DNA of 64,000 nucleotides from Candidatus Methanoperedentaceae archaeon GB37 (GCA_905171695.1 LR991653.1:710258-774257); one strand, 5' to 3'; shown: positions 44,125-54,368, counted from the first letter of the stretch. Numbers and translations are program-made. The notes: generated by a model not told the origin, from the sequence alone.

Positions 44125-45387
44125 TCACTTTCTCTTCTTCTCTTCTTTGCCGTTGAGATTGAAGAGTAGAGCTGCTGTATTGAGAAATGCGTCATCGTCG
44201 TCTTCGGCGGCAGATCGTAAAACCTTTGTTGGTTCTGCAAGTATCTGATTTGAGAAGGATCGTGTGAGGTCGTAGATGACCTTCCTCTCGATCTCGCCGA
44301 TCGTGTGATAGGCGCTCAACTTGTTGATCGCTTCCCTGCACTCAGCTTCTTTTATACGTTCTACCTTCTTGTAAAGATCGGAGATGATCTTATCAGCCTT
44401 CTGGCGTTTATACTCTGCATTCAAGAGCTGCAACTCTTCTTCAATGATATCTTTAGCGTGTTTCACCTCTTCTATCCTCTGTTGCATATTTCGCTCACTT
44501 ATGCCCTTCAGATCATCAATATCATACAGATCCACGCCTTCAAGATCGTTAACATCACGATCGACATTGCGTGGATTTCCTATATCGATCAAGATCAGAC
44601 GTTCATTGCGATCTGTGACCACCCCAGAAATCATCTCTGCGTTCACAACGTTGTGAGGTGCAGAGGTGGCAACGATCACCACATCACACTCCTTCATATA
44701 CTCACTGAACTGGTGGTAAGGCACAGCAAGACCATGCAGGCTCTCTGCCAGTCTCTCTGCCCGTTCAAAGGTCCTGTTAGCAACATAGATCACATCAAGG
44801 TCTTTACTGGCGATAGCCTTCGCAACAAGACTCCCCATTCTACCGGCTCCGATGACCATAACCCTCCTCCCCTCAAGCCCACCGAGAAGATCCTCTGCAA
44901 GCTCCACTGCTGCCGAACCTATCGAGACAGAGCCCTTATTGATCCTTGTCTCCCTGCGAACCCGTTTCCCAACATGTATTGCCTTACTGAGAGCAGTGTC
45001 AAGCACCCGTCCCAACGTGCCCACCCTCTTGGCAATATTATACAACTCCTTCATCTGCCCAAGTATCTGATCCTCACCGACTATCATCGATTCAAGTCCC
45101 GACGCCAGATAGAGAAGGTGGCGAAGAGACTCTTCATGATCGAGAAAATCCACTATCCGAGATGATACATTCATCTTCTGCGCAAAAGAAAGAAGCACCT
45201 TACTACCTTTTGGAGAGACAACATAAATCTCGACCCGGTTACATGTCTTCAAGACCGCGCACTCTTCCACCAGATCGTGAGAGATGAGCTGCTTGAGTAA
45301 CTCCTCAACACCACCATGCCACGCACGCTCCATATCCCCAATCGTCGCCTTCTTATGCGTTATCAGCATGCTCGAGATCTCAACCAT
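44125..45387 (-). CDS. hemA: Glutamyl-tRNA reductase
   Basis: HemA reduces glutamyl-tRNA to glutamate-1-semialdehyde, the first step of tetrapyrrole (heme, F430, cobamide) synthesis. The catalytic cysteine lies in LKTCNRVEIYV. The NADPH domain has VMVIGAGRMGSLVAKAI, and the C-terminal dimerisation domain ends near residue 420. ATG 45387 gives the N-terminus MVEISSMLITHKKATIGDME, as in homologues; the frame is open upstream but unconserved there. It is divergent from the DHPS-related gene. Confidence 0.93.
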   Translation of the reverse strand: MVEISSMLITHKKATIGDMERAWHGGVEELLKQLISHDLVEECAVLKTCNRVEIYVVSPKGSKVLLSFAQKMNVSSRIVDFLDHEESLRHLLYLASGLESMIVGEDQILGQMKELYNIAKRVGTLGRVLDTALSKAIHVGKRVRRETRINKGSVSIGSAAVELAEDLLGGLEGRRVMVIGAGRMGSLVAKAIASKDLDVIYVANRTFERAERLAESLHGLAVPYHQFSEYMKECDVVIVATSAPHNVVNAEMISGVVTDRNERLILIDIGNPRNVDRDVNDLEGVDLYDIDDLKGISERNMQQRIEEVKHAKDIIEEELQLLNAEYKRQKADKIISDLYKKVERIKEAECREAINKLSAYHTIGEIERKVIYDLTRSFSNQILAEPTKVLRSAAEDDDDAFLNTAALLFNLNGKEEKKRK

Positions 45388-45495
45388 ACCAACCAACCAC
45401 ATCCAACTATTCATCCACACCCTAAAAGAAGTTTTTGCAAAAGATCCAACAATACTCACCTGAAAGATTATAAGGAATCAAAACTTCAGTCTATA

Positions 45496-47004
45496 ATGGG
45501 AACTCTGGGTATGAGGATTCTTGTTGTGACAGGTATGCGTGCCGAGGAGATCGTTCGCGAGTCTGTAGGTGATGCTGCCACCGTTGAGGTGGTGAAGACC
45601 GGTGTTGCAGCGTTCATCACGCCAGAGCACCTCGAAGATCTCAACTTCTCGGAGTACGATCTGGTACTGGTGCCGGGTCTTGCCTCTGGCGATTTTAAAG
45701 GACTCGAAGAGAGGGTCGGTGTGCCTGTGCGGAAGGGCCCGAAGCATGCTGTTGACCTTGGAACTGTGATCGATCTTGCAGAGCGGGTGGAATTTTCACA
45801 TTCAACACCGGCATGTGAGCTGATAGCATCAAAGACCCGTGAGAAAGCCTTTGAAACGATGGCACGACTTGAAGAGTCTGCAGATCATGCCTTCTCACTC
45901 GGCGCTCTCAAGATCGGTGGTGGTTCGCGGATGAAGGTTATGGCAGAGGTCGTGGCAGCTGAGAAGCTCACCGATTCAAGGCTTGAAGAGATCATCCGTC
46001 TCTATCTCTTCGAGGGTGCGGATATGATCGATCTTGGAATCTCGCTCGGGGCAGACGTGGATGATCTCGAGCGCGTAATACGGGTTGCGCGAAGATCCTG
46101 TAATACTCCGATCAGCATTGACACACTCGAACCAGACCTTCTCTTGCTTGGAATATCTGAGGGTGTGGATCTACTCTTAAGCCTCAACGGCAAGAACATC
46201 GATGCCATTGGAGAGCTCGCACACGATACCGATACTCCGTGTGTGATCATACCAGATCTTGATGAGAGGAAGGGCAGTGTGGGAGTCTCTGAAAGCCTTG
46301 AAAAGAATATCGCCGCTGCAAGAGAGTACGGGATAAGACGGATCATCGCTGACCCGATCCTCGATCCACCGGGCTTGGGGCTTGCAGAGTCACTCGTGAG
46401 ATACGCGGAGTTTCACAGAGAACACCCGGAGATTCCGCTCTTCTTCGGGGTTGGGAATGTGAGTGAGCTACTGGACGTCGACTCGACCGGTGTTAATGGA
46501 CTTCTTGCAGGGATCGGGTCTGAGCTTGGTGCAAGCATCCTCTTCACACCAGAGTTCAGCGACAAGAACAGAGGAAGCATAAGAGAGCTTAGAACCGCGT
46601 CAGAGATGATGCAACTCTCTCGAGAGAGAAAGAGCCCGCCAAAGGACCTCGGAATCGACCTTCTGAAGTTAAAAGAGAAGCGCTGCAGACCATTCGAGAG
46701 ACCACCAGAGGAGTTCATACCAGCAAGACCTGTGAAGAGCTGGAGACTCGACCCAAAAGGATCTGTCAGAATCAGCATAACAGAAAGAACTGTAGAAGAT
46801 GGAAGGATCAAAGAAGGAGTGATAGTCGCACGGCACAGGAATGGAACCGTGGTCGGAAGGAACGCATGCCAGATACTGACCACACTGATCGAAGAAGGGT
46901 GCGTCTCACTCCTCGACCACGCAGGATACCTCGGACGAGAACTCACACGAGCCGAGCTCGCGCTCCACTTCGAGAGAAGCTACAGCCAAGACGACGAATT
47001 TTAA
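45496..47004 (+). CDS. Dihydropteroate synthase-related protein
   Basis: The protein of about 502 residues fits the archaeal TIGR00284 family. It has an N-terminal domain ([19 protein letters not shown]) and a central TIM-barrel similar to DHPS ([20 protein letters not shown] and [14 protein letters not shown]). The C-terminal part ([20 protein letters not shown]) is specific to the family. It is probably involved in methanopterin or a related pterin, but the reaction is unproven. ATG 45496 or 45511 are both possible; the frame upstream lies within the divergent hemA promoter. It converges on purQ. Confidence 0.82.
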   Translation: MGTLGMRILVVTGMRAEEIVRESVGDAATVEVVKTGVAAFITPEHLEDLNFSEYDLVLVPGLASGDFKGLEERVGVPVRKGPKHAVDLGTVIDLAERVEFSHSTPACELIASKTREKAFETMARLEESADHAFSLGALKIGGGSRMKVMAEVVAAEKLTDSRLEEIIRLYLFEGADMIDLGISLGADVDDLERVIRVARRSCNTPISIDTLEPDLLLLGISEGVDLLLSLNGKNIDAIGELAHDTDTPCVIIPDLDERKGSVGVSESLEKNIAAAREYGIRRIIADPILDPPGLGLAESLVRYAEFHREHPEIPLFFGVGNVSELLDVDSTGVNGLLAGIGSELGASILFTPEFSDKNRGSIRELRTASEMMQLSRERKSPPKDLGIDLLKLKEKRCRPFERPPEEFIPARPVKSWRLDPKGSVRISITERTVEDGRIKEGVIVARHRNGTVVGRNACQILTTLIEEGCVSLLDHAGYLGRELTRAELALHFERSYSQDDEF

Positions 47005-47717
47005 TCTTCACCGATCTCGTCTGTGGCAATTCCCTCTGCATACTCTATCATGCTATTGAAGATGTTAAGACCGTCTGCACTTCCAAGGATCTCTTCTGAT
47101 GCGCGTTCTGGGTGTGGCATCAGCCCGAGGACGTTTCCGTGCTCGTTCAGGATGCCTGCAATGTTCTCAACCGACCCGTTCGGATTCACATCTTCTCGCA
47201 CCTCACCCTTCTCGTCTGTGTACCGCAGTACTATCATACCCCTCTCCTTGAGTCTCTGGAGCGTCTGGTTATCTGCGTAGTAGTTTCCTTCCTTGTGAGC
47301 GATCGGCATCTGGATTACGTCCCCTTTCTTGAATCTCCCAGTGAATGGTGTCGCGTCGTTCTCCACGCGCAGGTGTGTCCATCTGCAGATGAACTTTGGG
47401 TAGTTGTTGAGCATGAGGGCACCTGGGAGCAATCCTGATTCAGTCAGGATCTGAAATCCATTACATATTCCAAGGACAGGTCTTCCATATCGTGCCATCC
47501 TTCTCACATCCTGCATTATCTCTGTACGCGCCGCGATCGCCCCTGCTCGCAGGTAGTCGCCGTACGAGAAGCCACCCGGTATCACAACACCGTCGTAGCC
47601 GTTCAACCGTTCTTTGTACCATACGATACTGGCGTCTATTCCTATGATCTCGGTGAGTACGTATTCAACGTCATAATCGCAGTTACTGCCTCCGAACTGT
47701 ATGATTGCAAACTTCAC
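47001..47717 (-). CDS. purQ: Phosphoribosylformylglycinamidine synthase subunit PurQ
   Basis: PurQ is the glutaminase subunit supplying ammonia for FGAM synthesis. From GTG 47717 the protein has about 238 residues: [20 protein letters not shown], the class I amidotransferase nucleophile in [12 protein letters not shown], and the catalytic HPE in [11 protein letters not shown]. The GTG overlaps the purS stop by four bases (GTGA), so the genes are coupled. The longer open frame is rejected. Its end overlaps the DHPS-related gene end by four bases. Confidence 0.94.
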   Translation of the reverse strand: MKFAIIQFGGSNCDYDVEYVLTEIIGIDASIVWYKERLNGYDGVVIPGGFSYGDYLRAGAIAARTEIMQDVRRMARYGRPVLGICNGFQILTESGLLPGALMLNNYPKFICRWTHLRVENDATPFTGRFKKGDVIQMPIAHKEGNYYADNQTLQRLKERGMIVLRYTDEKGEVREDVNPNGSVENIAGILNEHGNVLGLMPHPERASEEILGSADGLNIFNSMIEYAEGIATDEIGED

Positions 47718-47962
47718 TCTCTCACCACTCTGATGGTGTAGTCGTGTATCACCGGGTTTGCAAGGAGTCGCTCGCACATCTCTCTACCCTGTTCTCTGGC
47801 TGCGTCCTCTGACTCTGCATCGATTGTCACACGAAACTGCTTTGCAAGTGTGAGTCTCTGCGTTTCAAAACCGATCTGTTCGAGCGATCTCTTTATAGTG
47901 GACGCCTCGGGGTCACGCATCCCATCCTTCAACCGTACGGTTATATCAACAATGTACGTCAT
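47714..47962 (-). CDS. purS: Phosphoribosylformylglycinamidine synthase subunit PurS
   Basis: PurS is the small structural subunit that joins PurL and PurQ. The 82-residue protein has the family's start [19 protein letters not shown] and [16 protein letters not shown]. Length and motif fit. It is the first gene of purS-purQ; purL is not in the window. Confidence 0.93.
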   Translation of the reverse strand: MTYIVDITVRLKDGMRDPEASTIKRSLEQIGFETQRLTLAKQFRVTIDAESEDAAREQGREMCERLLANPVIHDYTIRVVRE

Positions 47963-48035
47963 CTCTTCTTCACTTTGAGGTCACACAGTCATACTACATA
48001 AGGATTGACGAATATGTGGTAGGCGAGGCCCTCCA

Positions 48036-48064
48036 GGGAGAAGGAGGCAGGGGGAGGGGGGAGG
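48036..48064 (+). other. G-rich tract, possible G-quadruplex
   Basis: Several runs of three to six G lie between 48036 and 48064 in the intergenic region between purS and the HTH regulator. This could fold as a G-quadruplex on the plus strand. The remainder of 47963-48232 shows no gene. Confidence 0.4.
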
Positions 48065-48232
48065 CGTTGTGAGATTTGAGTTCATGATAGAAATCTTTAT
48101 CAGAGTATAACACTATATAGATGGATTAGTCTTGGTCAGGTATCTGTTATGCACCTCTCAGGATCTCGAAGCGATGTGCAAACTCTCCAGATACCTGTGA
48201 TTAGGTCAAATATCGTTTGAGGTTATACTAAA

Positions 48233-48742
48233 ATGGGTAAAAGGACTCGTATTATCAATGATCCCTCCGAACTCATATCTCTCTTAAGGGTATTTGGCTC
48301 TAAACACCACAAAAAAGTTTTTGACATCCTCAGTAATGAATGGAAGACTACTGAAGAACTCTCAAGTATGTCAGAGAACAACATTGCCGAGAGCCTTGCC
48401 CTCCTTAAAAAGAGCGGGCTTGTTGAGAGTAAATGGCGAGCACCCAAACCAGGCAAGACACCGGATAAAGAATACCACGCCTCCTACTCGAAGGTTCACT
48501 TCAACTTCCAATGCTCCTTAGAAGACCTGAGCGACCTCATCTTGCTCACATTCAAAACGGAGCACGAGATCAGAGATACGATGACCACACTTGAAGAAGA
48601 GGTTAAGAAGGGCAACCAGTCAATGAATGGGCTATGCCGAGTATTTGACAAGAGCCCGGTCTTCATAAAAGGGATTGCGCGCCGTTCACCAAATCTCAAC
48701 GTCAAAGGTCAGCGTATCGAGTGGTTGGGAGAAAAAGAGTAA
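48233..48742 (+). CDS. ArsR-like winged-helix regulator
   Basis: The 169-residue protein has an N-terminal winged HTH (residues 15-75; FGSKHHKKVFDILSNEWKTTEELS...SLALLKKSGLVES) of the archaeal ArsR/DUF-type. A C-terminal segment with a conserved HFNFQCSLEDLSDLI follows. It resembles repressors of unknown ligand widespread in Methanosarcinales. ATG 48233 follows an AT-rich region. No target gene is evident; the flanking genes are convergent or distant. Confidence 0.75.
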   Translation: MGKRTRIINDPSELISLLRVFGSKHHKKVFDILSNEWKTTEELSSMSENNIAESLALLKKSGLVESKWRAPKPGKTPDKEYHASYSKVHFNFQCSLEDLSDLILLTFKTEHEIRDTMTTLEEEVKKGNQSMNGLCRVFDKSPVFIKGIARRSPNLNVKGQRIEWLGEKE

Positions 48743-49116
48743 GATAAGACGCCAATTGTTATAAAATTCCTGTTGGGTCTGGAACGCCTGCCACACTTGT
48801 TATCACTGCCTCGCACGAAAGAAGCCTGATACCTTGGTTATTGCGAACTCGGATGCTTTTGACTTCCAGCCCACCGTGGCATCTCTGGGTGAGTTGTAGT
48901 TAAAAGATGTTTTACCGGTTGGATTTTCAATAGTCACGTATACAGTCTTTGGTTAAGTGAGATTTCGGTTTATGAAGTGTTATAAAGTTTTATGAAGACT
49001 TAAAAAGTTTTATATATTCAAATGATAAAAGTATGTTTATATTTTAATCGGTTGTTGTATCGATTGCGCAGCACATGGGTGTTGTGCATGTGAATAACCA
49101 AGCGAAGGTGAAGAAT
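48743..49116. other. Intergenic stretch with possible gene remnant
   Basis: A short frame near 48838-48900 reads VIANSDAFDFQPTVASLG before a stop and could be a leftover of a coding sequence, but frames around it do not join. Toward the 3' end, AT-rich copies of AAAGTTTTAT and TTTATATATT (about 48985-49020) probably form the promoter of the secreted protein gene. Confidence 0.4.
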
Positions 49117-50493
49117 ATGAAAGAATGTGAAGAAAAAGCACGGAAGATAGTGCCGCTAATAGTCGCAGCCATACTCTTCACGAGCATCTTTGGAGGCATG
49201 GCATCAGCAGAACGGTCAGTACCGATCAAAAAGGTAGAACAGGTAGAAAGAGAACGTCAGATAACCATGGAAAGATACAGAGAAGCGCGACAGGTCTATC
49301 AAGATGCAAGAATGCTCCAGAGAGAAGCAGTCCAGAAATACCGTGAGATCAGAGCAACAGAAAAGAACCCGCAGGTACTGCTCGATGCAGCGAAGACGTA
49401 TGTGGAGAAGACCATCGACTCGATGATCGCACGCCTTGAAGTACTGAAAGAAGATGCAGAAGAAGGATACACACTAGATCAAAGAGTTGAACGGATAGAC
49501 GCGCACATTACACGCCTTGAAGAGCTGAAAGATGATGTAAAGAATGCAACGACGATGCGAGAGCTTCAGAGCACGGTTAAAGATATCCGCCGTGAATGGC
49601 GAGCGATGAAGAACGAAGCCAGGTATTTCACCTCGCATAGAGCAATCAGGCACATCGAGATCTTCCTTGCAAAAGCAGACAGAATATCAGAGAGAATTGA
49701 AGCAGTCATCGGAGAACTTGAAGACGCTGGAGCGGACGTGACCGACCTAAGAGAGAAACTTGATAGATTCAACGACGAAATAGACGCTGCAGAGGAAGAC
49801 TACGAAAAGGCAAAGGAGATCTATGAAGATAGAAGTGGTTTTGATCCGAGTGGACAGATAACAGACGCTCTAGAATCAGAGAGGTCACTTAGAGAGATAA
49901 ACAGCTACCTCCGCGAAGCAAACCGACACGTGCGAGCGGCAAGTAGCATACTGAAGGAGATATTCAACGAGATCAGAGGATACCGTGACGTGGTATTCCT
50001 GAACGGCACAGGCGGACTCCACGCCGAGGGTGATGGGCGTGCAGCAATCTTCGGAGATGTCGAGATAGAGGTCAGTGTGGAGAACGGCACGATCTTCGTC
50101 TCTTCAAACGCAGACGTTACAACCGATGGAGAAGGGACAGAGGTAGCACTGGAAGTTGCAAGAGAGAACTTCATTAGAAGATGGCCAGGAGAGAACGCGC
50201 ACCAATTCTTTGACGTCCTGCCACCAAGATGGATAAAATATCAGGGATCAGGCAACGCAACAGTGAAAGGAGAAGATATCTGCTTCTGGGTTAGCGGCAG
50301 CGGCATCGTACTCGATGCAACAGGCACTGGAAAAGCGCTCCTCTGCGGAGAGGGCACCTACTACACAGAGAAAGACGATGGCACAAGACGACCATGGACA
50401 ACACCAGTTGCAGGGGTTGCAGGGATAAGAAGAGCATCCAATGTTACAGTAACCGCCACTGAAACACCCAGCGAAGAAGAAAGCGGAGAATAA
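49117..50493 (+). CDS. Secreted coiled-coil protein with C-terminal beta domain
   Basis: The protein of about 458 residues has a signal peptide (KIVPLIVAAILFTSIFGGMASA) and then a long charged coiled coil (residues 30-285, heptads such as RVERIDAHITRLEELKDDV). The C-terminal part has short repeats rich in glycine (ILDATGTGKALLCGEGTYY; VFLNGTGGLHAEGDG), resembling a beta-sheet domain seen in archaeal surface proteins of unknown function. ATG 49117 is chosen because of a GAAGGTGAAG ribosome site upstream. It is followed closely by the lipoprotein gene, so the two are probably one unit. Confidence 0.75.
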   Translation: MKECEEKARKIVPLIVAAILFTSIFGGMASAERSVPIKKVEQVERERQITMERYREARQVYQDARMLQREAVQKYREIRATEKNPQVLLDAAKTYVEKTIDSMIARLEVLKEDAEEGYTLDQRVERIDAHITRLEELKDDVKNATTMRELQSTVKDIRREWRAMKNEARYFTSHRAIRHIEIFLAKADRISERIEAVIGELEDAGADVTDLREKLDRFNDEIDAAEEDYEKAKEIYEDRSGFDPSGQITDALESERSLREINSYLREANRHVRAASSILKEIFNEIRGYRDVVFLNGTGGLHAEGDGRAAIFGDVEIEVSVENGTIFVSSNADVTTDGEGTEVALEVARENFIRRWPGENAHQFFDVLPPRWIKYQGSGNATVKGEDICFWVSGSGIVLDATGTGKALLCGEGTYYTEKDDGTRRPWTTPVAGVAGIRRASNVTVTATETPSEEESGE

Positions 50494-50508
50494 GAGGAGA
50501 TGACTGAG

Positions 50509-50775
50509 ATGAATAAGAAATTGTTAGCACTACCAGTACTGGTACTCATACTATCCGCGCTGTCAGGATGTACCGAGCCACCAGCAGAAGAGAGAGAGAG
50601 CCATACCACCACAACAACAACTACCATTGAGGAAGTGAGCGAAACCGAGACAACAGATGAGACGAGCCTCTTTAACGAGAGCCAGCTCGAAGAACTCGAA
50701 GAAGAACTTGCCGCACTCGAAGAAGAACTGAAGAACCTCGAAGAGACAGAAGAGTTGAACATAACCGAGTTGTAA
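50509..50775 (+). CDS. Small secreted lipoprotein
   Basis: The protein of about 88 residues has a lipoprotein signal with lipobox LSGC (cysteine at about residue 20), a Thr/Ser/Glu-rich linker (TTTTTTTIEEVSETETTDE) and a short acidic coiled coil (ELEEELAALEEELKNLEE). ATG 50509 is preferred because GAGGAG is placed nine bases before it; an ATG at 50500 would overlap that site. It is 15 bp downstream of the secreted coiled-coil gene. Interaction between the two through coiled coils is a guess. Confidence 0.75.
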   Translation: MNKKLLALPVLVLILSALSGCTEPPAEERESHTTTTTTTIEEVSETETTDETSLFNESQLEELEEELAALEEELKNLEETEELNITEL

Positions 50776-50872
50776 GCACTCTCGACGTTTATGGATTCAC
50801 CCACACCAATCTATCCACCTCTCCAACACCTCTCCTATATTGGCGAATGTTGGGTGAATCCATTATATTATT

Positions 50873-51457
50873 CTACCAAGGTAATCCTTCTTTTTTCAAT
50901 CCAGCAGCTTTTTTCGCAATATTCCGAACTTCCTCTTCACAGTCTTCCTGCATGGCGCATATCAACGCCTTGAACGCCCTGCTACCACCCAGTTTTCCGA
51001 GTGCAATCGCTGCATACACACGAACAGAAGTATTCGGATCGGTCTCAAGCGTCCGTATCAGCCTCTCTGCAACCCCACGCTCTCCAATATTCCCAAGCGC
51101 TATCGCAGCATACTTTCGCACAAGCGGATCTTCATCACTTAGCAGGAGCAATAGTTTTTTTACCGCCCTCACCTCATGCAACGCTCCAAGAGCAAAAGCG
51201 ATGTGGCTCTTCACCTCAGGGTCTTCTTCAACCTCAAGTTGCCTGAGCAACGTATCAGAGGCTCTCTCGCTCCGACTCTGTCCAAGTTTAAGAGCCGCGT
51301 AGTTACGCATACTCGCATCCTCATCTGCACACAGAGTATGCATCAGGTCATCAACATCCTCAATGGCATCGCGATGCTGCAAGAAAAGGACGCAACCCGA
51401 CGGTCTGGGGCAGCTATCCATGCAAACACCGAATCTCACGTAATGGCGACAGACCAT
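50873..51457 (-). CDS. HEAT-repeat protein with N-terminal cysteine cluster
   Basis: The 194-residue protein consists of about four to five HEAT repeats (motifs MRNYAALKLGQ, VKSHIAFALGAL, VRKYAAIALGNI, VRVYAAIALGKL), found in scaffold proteins. Its first 22 residues carry four cysteines (C3, C12, C16, C22; RFGVCMDSC, GCVLF), which look like a metal site. It has no signal peptide. The start is the first ATG. It is convergent with the lipoprotein gene and divergent from the DRG GTPase. Confidence 0.75.
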   Translation of the reverse strand: MVCRHYVRFGVCMDSCPRPSGCVLFLQHRDAIEDVDDLMHTLCADEDASMRNYAALKLGQSRSERASDTLLRQLEVEEDPEVKSHIAFALGALHEVRAVKKLLLLLSDEDPLVRKYAAIALGNIGERGVAERLIRTLETDPNTSVRVYAAIALGKLGGSRAFKALICAMQEDCEEEVRNIAKKAAGLKKEGLPW

Positions 51458-51551
51458 AACAGAATATGATCTTGTAAAGTCCCGTATAAAAAACCTTCCA
51501 GTTCACAGGTCGATAGATTGATCATGATCCGATCGCAATAAGGTGGTTTTG

Positions 51552-52640
51552 ATGAGTATCGTGGATGAGATTGCAGCTGTTGAGGAAGAGATCAGAGCAA
51601 CACCATATAACAAAGCCACCAGTCATCACATCGGGAGGTTGAAGGCAAAGCTTGCACGGCTCCGGGAAGAGCTCTTGAAACGCGCGTCAAAGAGTAGCAG
51701 TGGCGTTGGTTTTGGCGTGCGAAAGTCAGGACATGCAAGTGTCGCCCTCGTCGGACTCCCATCGGTTGGCAAGTCGATGCTTCTGAACCGTCTCACCGGC
51801 GCAGACTCTCCAGTTGGTGCTTTCGAATTTACAACGTTGAGCGTCATCCCCGGCATGATGGAGCACTGCGGTGCTCAGATCCAGATTCTGGACCTTCCAG
51901 GGCTCGTCAAGGGCGCTGCATCTGGTAGGGGACGAGGACGTGAGGTAATATCTGTTCTCAGGAGCGCTGATATGATCCTCTTTGTGCTTGACGTCTTCAA
52001 CCCTGAGCAGTACGAGTTGCTTGAGAAGGAGCTCTATGACGCGGGTATAAGGGTCAACTCCAGACGGCCCGATGTCGTGGTGAAGCGGAAGACTCGTGGC
52101 GGAATCTCCATCAACTCCACAACGGGTGATGATACGATCTCCCACGATCTGATCAAGTCACTTCTCTCCGAGTACAGGATTCATAACGCCGATGTTCTTC
52201 TTAGAGAGAACGTCACGGTCGATCAGTTCATCGATGCCATCCATAACAACAGGCATTATGTACCCGGCATCGTCGCTGTGAACAAGGTGGACGTTGCAGA
52301 CGAGACTCTCGTTGAGCGGGCACGCACCCTATTTCCAGATGCAATCCTACTCTCTGCTAAAGATGGAATGAATATTGACGCCTTGAAGGACAGAATCTTC
52401 AATACACTCGATCTAATCCGTGTTTATCTCAAGCCACGTGGTGCCAATCCGGATCTTGATGAGCCCCTCATCGTTCGCAGAGGCTGCGATGTTGGTGGTG
52501 TCTGCGACATGCTCCACCGTGACTTCAGGCAGAACTTCAGGTACGCACACGTATGGGGAGACTCTGCAAAGCACCCTGGTCAGCGCGTGGGAATAACCCA
52601 CATCCTCAAGGACGGCGATGTGCTCCAGATCGTTACGTGA
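51552..52640 (+). CDS. DRG-family GTP-binding protein
   Basis: The protein of about 362 residues is an OBG/DRG-type GTPase conserved in archaea and eukaryotes. G1 is LVGLPSVGKSMLL, G2 lies in FEFTTLSVIPG, G3 DLPGLVKGA, G4 VNKVD, G5 SAKDG. A helix-turn-helix/S5-like insert and a C-terminal TGS domain (GVCDMLHRDF...HILKDGDVLQIV) follow. It probably acts with ribosomes. ATG 51552 (MSIVDEIAAVEEEIR) is preferred over an upstream in-frame codon. Confidence 0.92.
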   Translation: MSIVDEIAAVEEEIRATPYNKATSHHIGRLKAKLARLREELLKRASKSSSGVGFGVRKSGHASVALVGLPSVGKSMLLNRLTGADSPVGAFEFTTLSVIPGMMEHCGAQIQILDLPGLVKGAASGRGRGREVISVLRSADMILFVLDVFNPEQYELLEKELYDAGIRVNSRRPDVVVKRKTRGGISINSTTGDDTISHDLIKSLLSEYRIHNADVLLRENVTVDQFIDAIHNNRHYVPGIVAVNKVDVADETLVERARTLFPDAILLSAKDGMNIDALKDRIFNTLDLIRVYLKPRGANPDLDEPLIVRRGCDVGGVCDMLHRDFRQNFRYAHVWGDSAKHPGQRVGITHILKDGDVLQIVT

Positions 52641-52669
52641 AGACACAGATTCATACAATCACCCTCCTT

Positions 52670-54304
52670 TCAGTGACTGAAGTGGCGCATGCCTGTGAAG
52701 ATCATTGAGATGCCAAGTCGCTCTGCTTCTGCTATCACTTCGCTGTCCCGTATCGATCCACCTGGTGAGACGATGTACCTGATGCCGGCTTCTGCAGAAG
52801 ATTGTATGCTGTCTGGGAATGGGAAGAAGGCATCGGATGCGAGGACCGACTCTGAGAGTATCTCTCTTCCGTACTCATCGAGGCTTGTCTCTCTCTCGTC
52901 CAGTTCATGCCATGCTCTGATGCTCTCCCATGCCTTTACGATTGCAAGTCTCCTGATCGAGTCCACGCGGTTTGGCTGGCCTGCGCCCACACCAAGCACG
53001 GCGTAACACCCTGGCTCGTACTCGTATCCTATCACAACAGCATTCGATTTGGTGTGTTTACATGCTGCAATGGCAAACTTTGCAAGACCCCATTTCGCTT
53101 TAGGGAAATCGTGTGATGTCACGGTCTCCCACTTTTTATAGAGTCCCTTGTTCACGCTCTGCCTCAGCATGCCGCCGGTTATATAACGATATGTGTATTC
53201 GCTCTCGACCTCTTCACCCATCTCTGGCAGTTCGAGGAGTCGGAGGTCGCGACTCTTATCTCGCAGGAAGGTGAGGGCGTCGGGTTCAAAGCCTGGTGCG
53301 AGGATCACCTCTACGAATCGTCCTTTCAGAAACTCTGCTGTTTCACGCCCGAGTGGCTTGTTGAAGCATAAGACGCTGCCAAAAGCCGAGATCTGGTCTC
53401 CCATCCACGCTCTTCTGATTGCGGATAACTGGGTGTTGCCTGTTGCGAGCCCACATGGGTTGTTGTGTTTCACCACTACTGCAGCGTGCTTTTCTGTGAT
53501 CTCTTCAAGCTCTTTTATCGTCTGCATAGCGCACTCTGAATCGACGTAGTTATTGTATGACATCTCTTTCCCATGGAGCTGCCTTGCCCGTGCAAGGCTT
53601 GCTCCTCTCTTCTTACCGTCCTCTTCAATATATAATTCAGCCTCTTGGTGCCAGTTCTCACCATATCTGAGGCGTCGCCCATCCGTGAATCGAAGACGGA
53701 GCACATCCTCTCCTAGAAGTTCTCTGCTGAGATACGTCTCGATCGCAGAGTCATAACTCGCTGTGTGCTTGAATGCCTTGACAGCGAGTCTCTCTCGCGT
53801 TCGAAGGGAGACGCCACCGGTCTTGCGGATCTCTTCCAGTATCGGTCCGTACTCGCTTGGGTCAACGATGACCGTCACATACTTATAGTTCTTGGCGCCG
53901 GCTCGCACCATGGCAGGGCCACCGATATCGATCTCCTCGATCGCCTCATGGAGACTCACACCCTCGTGTTCTATCGTCTGCTCGAACGGATAAAGGTTCA
54001 CGACGAGGAGATCTATGAACTCGATACCTGCCCCTTCTGCCTCTCTCAGATGAAGAGGGTTGTCCCTCACTCCGAGTAATCCGCCATGTATCAAGGGGTG
54101 GAGGGTCTTCAGACGACCACCCATCATCTCAGGAAAACCTGTCACTTCCGCTACGTCCGAAACGTTAAGACCTGCGCCTCTCAGTAGATTGGCAGTTCCG
54201 CCAGTCGAGAGGATCTCAACACCGATCCGTTCAAGTTCTCTGCAGAAATCAATGAGACCTGTCTTATCAGAAACACTAACAAGCGCCCTTTTAAGAGTAG
54301 CCAA
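52670..54304 (-). CDS. purH: Bifunctional AICAR transformylase / IMP cyclohydrolase PurH
   Basis: The 544-residue protein makes the last two steps of IMP synthesis. The N-terminal MGS-like IMP cyclohydrolase starts RALVSVSDKTGLIDF and has ILSTGGTA. The C-terminal AICARFT has KHNNPCGLA with the catalytic lysine and histidine. Many archaea use PurP/PurO instead, so PurH is a notable but known variant, shared by some methanogens. The genes on either side run in the opposite or same direction without overlap. Confidence 0.93.
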   Translation of the reverse strand: MATLKRALVSVSDKTGLIDFCRELERIGVEILSTGGTANLLRGAGLNVSDVAEVTGFPEMMGGRLKTLHPLIHGGLLGVRDNPLHLREAEGAGIEFIDLLVVNLYPFEQTIEHEGVSLHEAIEEIDIGGPAMVRAGAKNYKYVTVIVDPSEYGPILEEIRKTGGVSLRTRERLAVKAFKHTASYDSAIETYLSRELLGEDVLRLRFTDGRRLRYGENWHQEAELYIEEDGKKRGASLARARQLHGKEMSYNNYVDSECAMQTIKELEEITEKHAAVVVKHNNPCGLATGNTQLSAIRRAWMGDQISAFGSVLCFNKPLGRETAEFLKGRFVEVILAPGFEPDALTFLRDKSRDLRLLELPEMGEEVESEYTYRYITGGMLRQSVNKGLYKKWETVTSHDFPKAKWGLAKFAIAACKHTKSNAVVIGYEYEPGCYAVLGVGAGQPNRVDSIRRLAIVKAWESIRAWHELDERETSLDEYGREILSESVLASDAFFPFPDSIQSSAEAGIRYIVSPGGSIRDSEVIAEAERLGISMIFTGMRHFSH

Positions 54305-54368
54305 TGAGAGATCACCACCCTTGAAACGTGAAGTCCTCTGATAAGCCTATCGGTTCGTCGCTCAGTAT

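Noticed and set aside
45316..45495. Upstream extension of the DHPS-related protein
   Set aside because: It lies in the divergent region with hemA, has no conserved residues, and good ATGs lie at 45496 and 45511.
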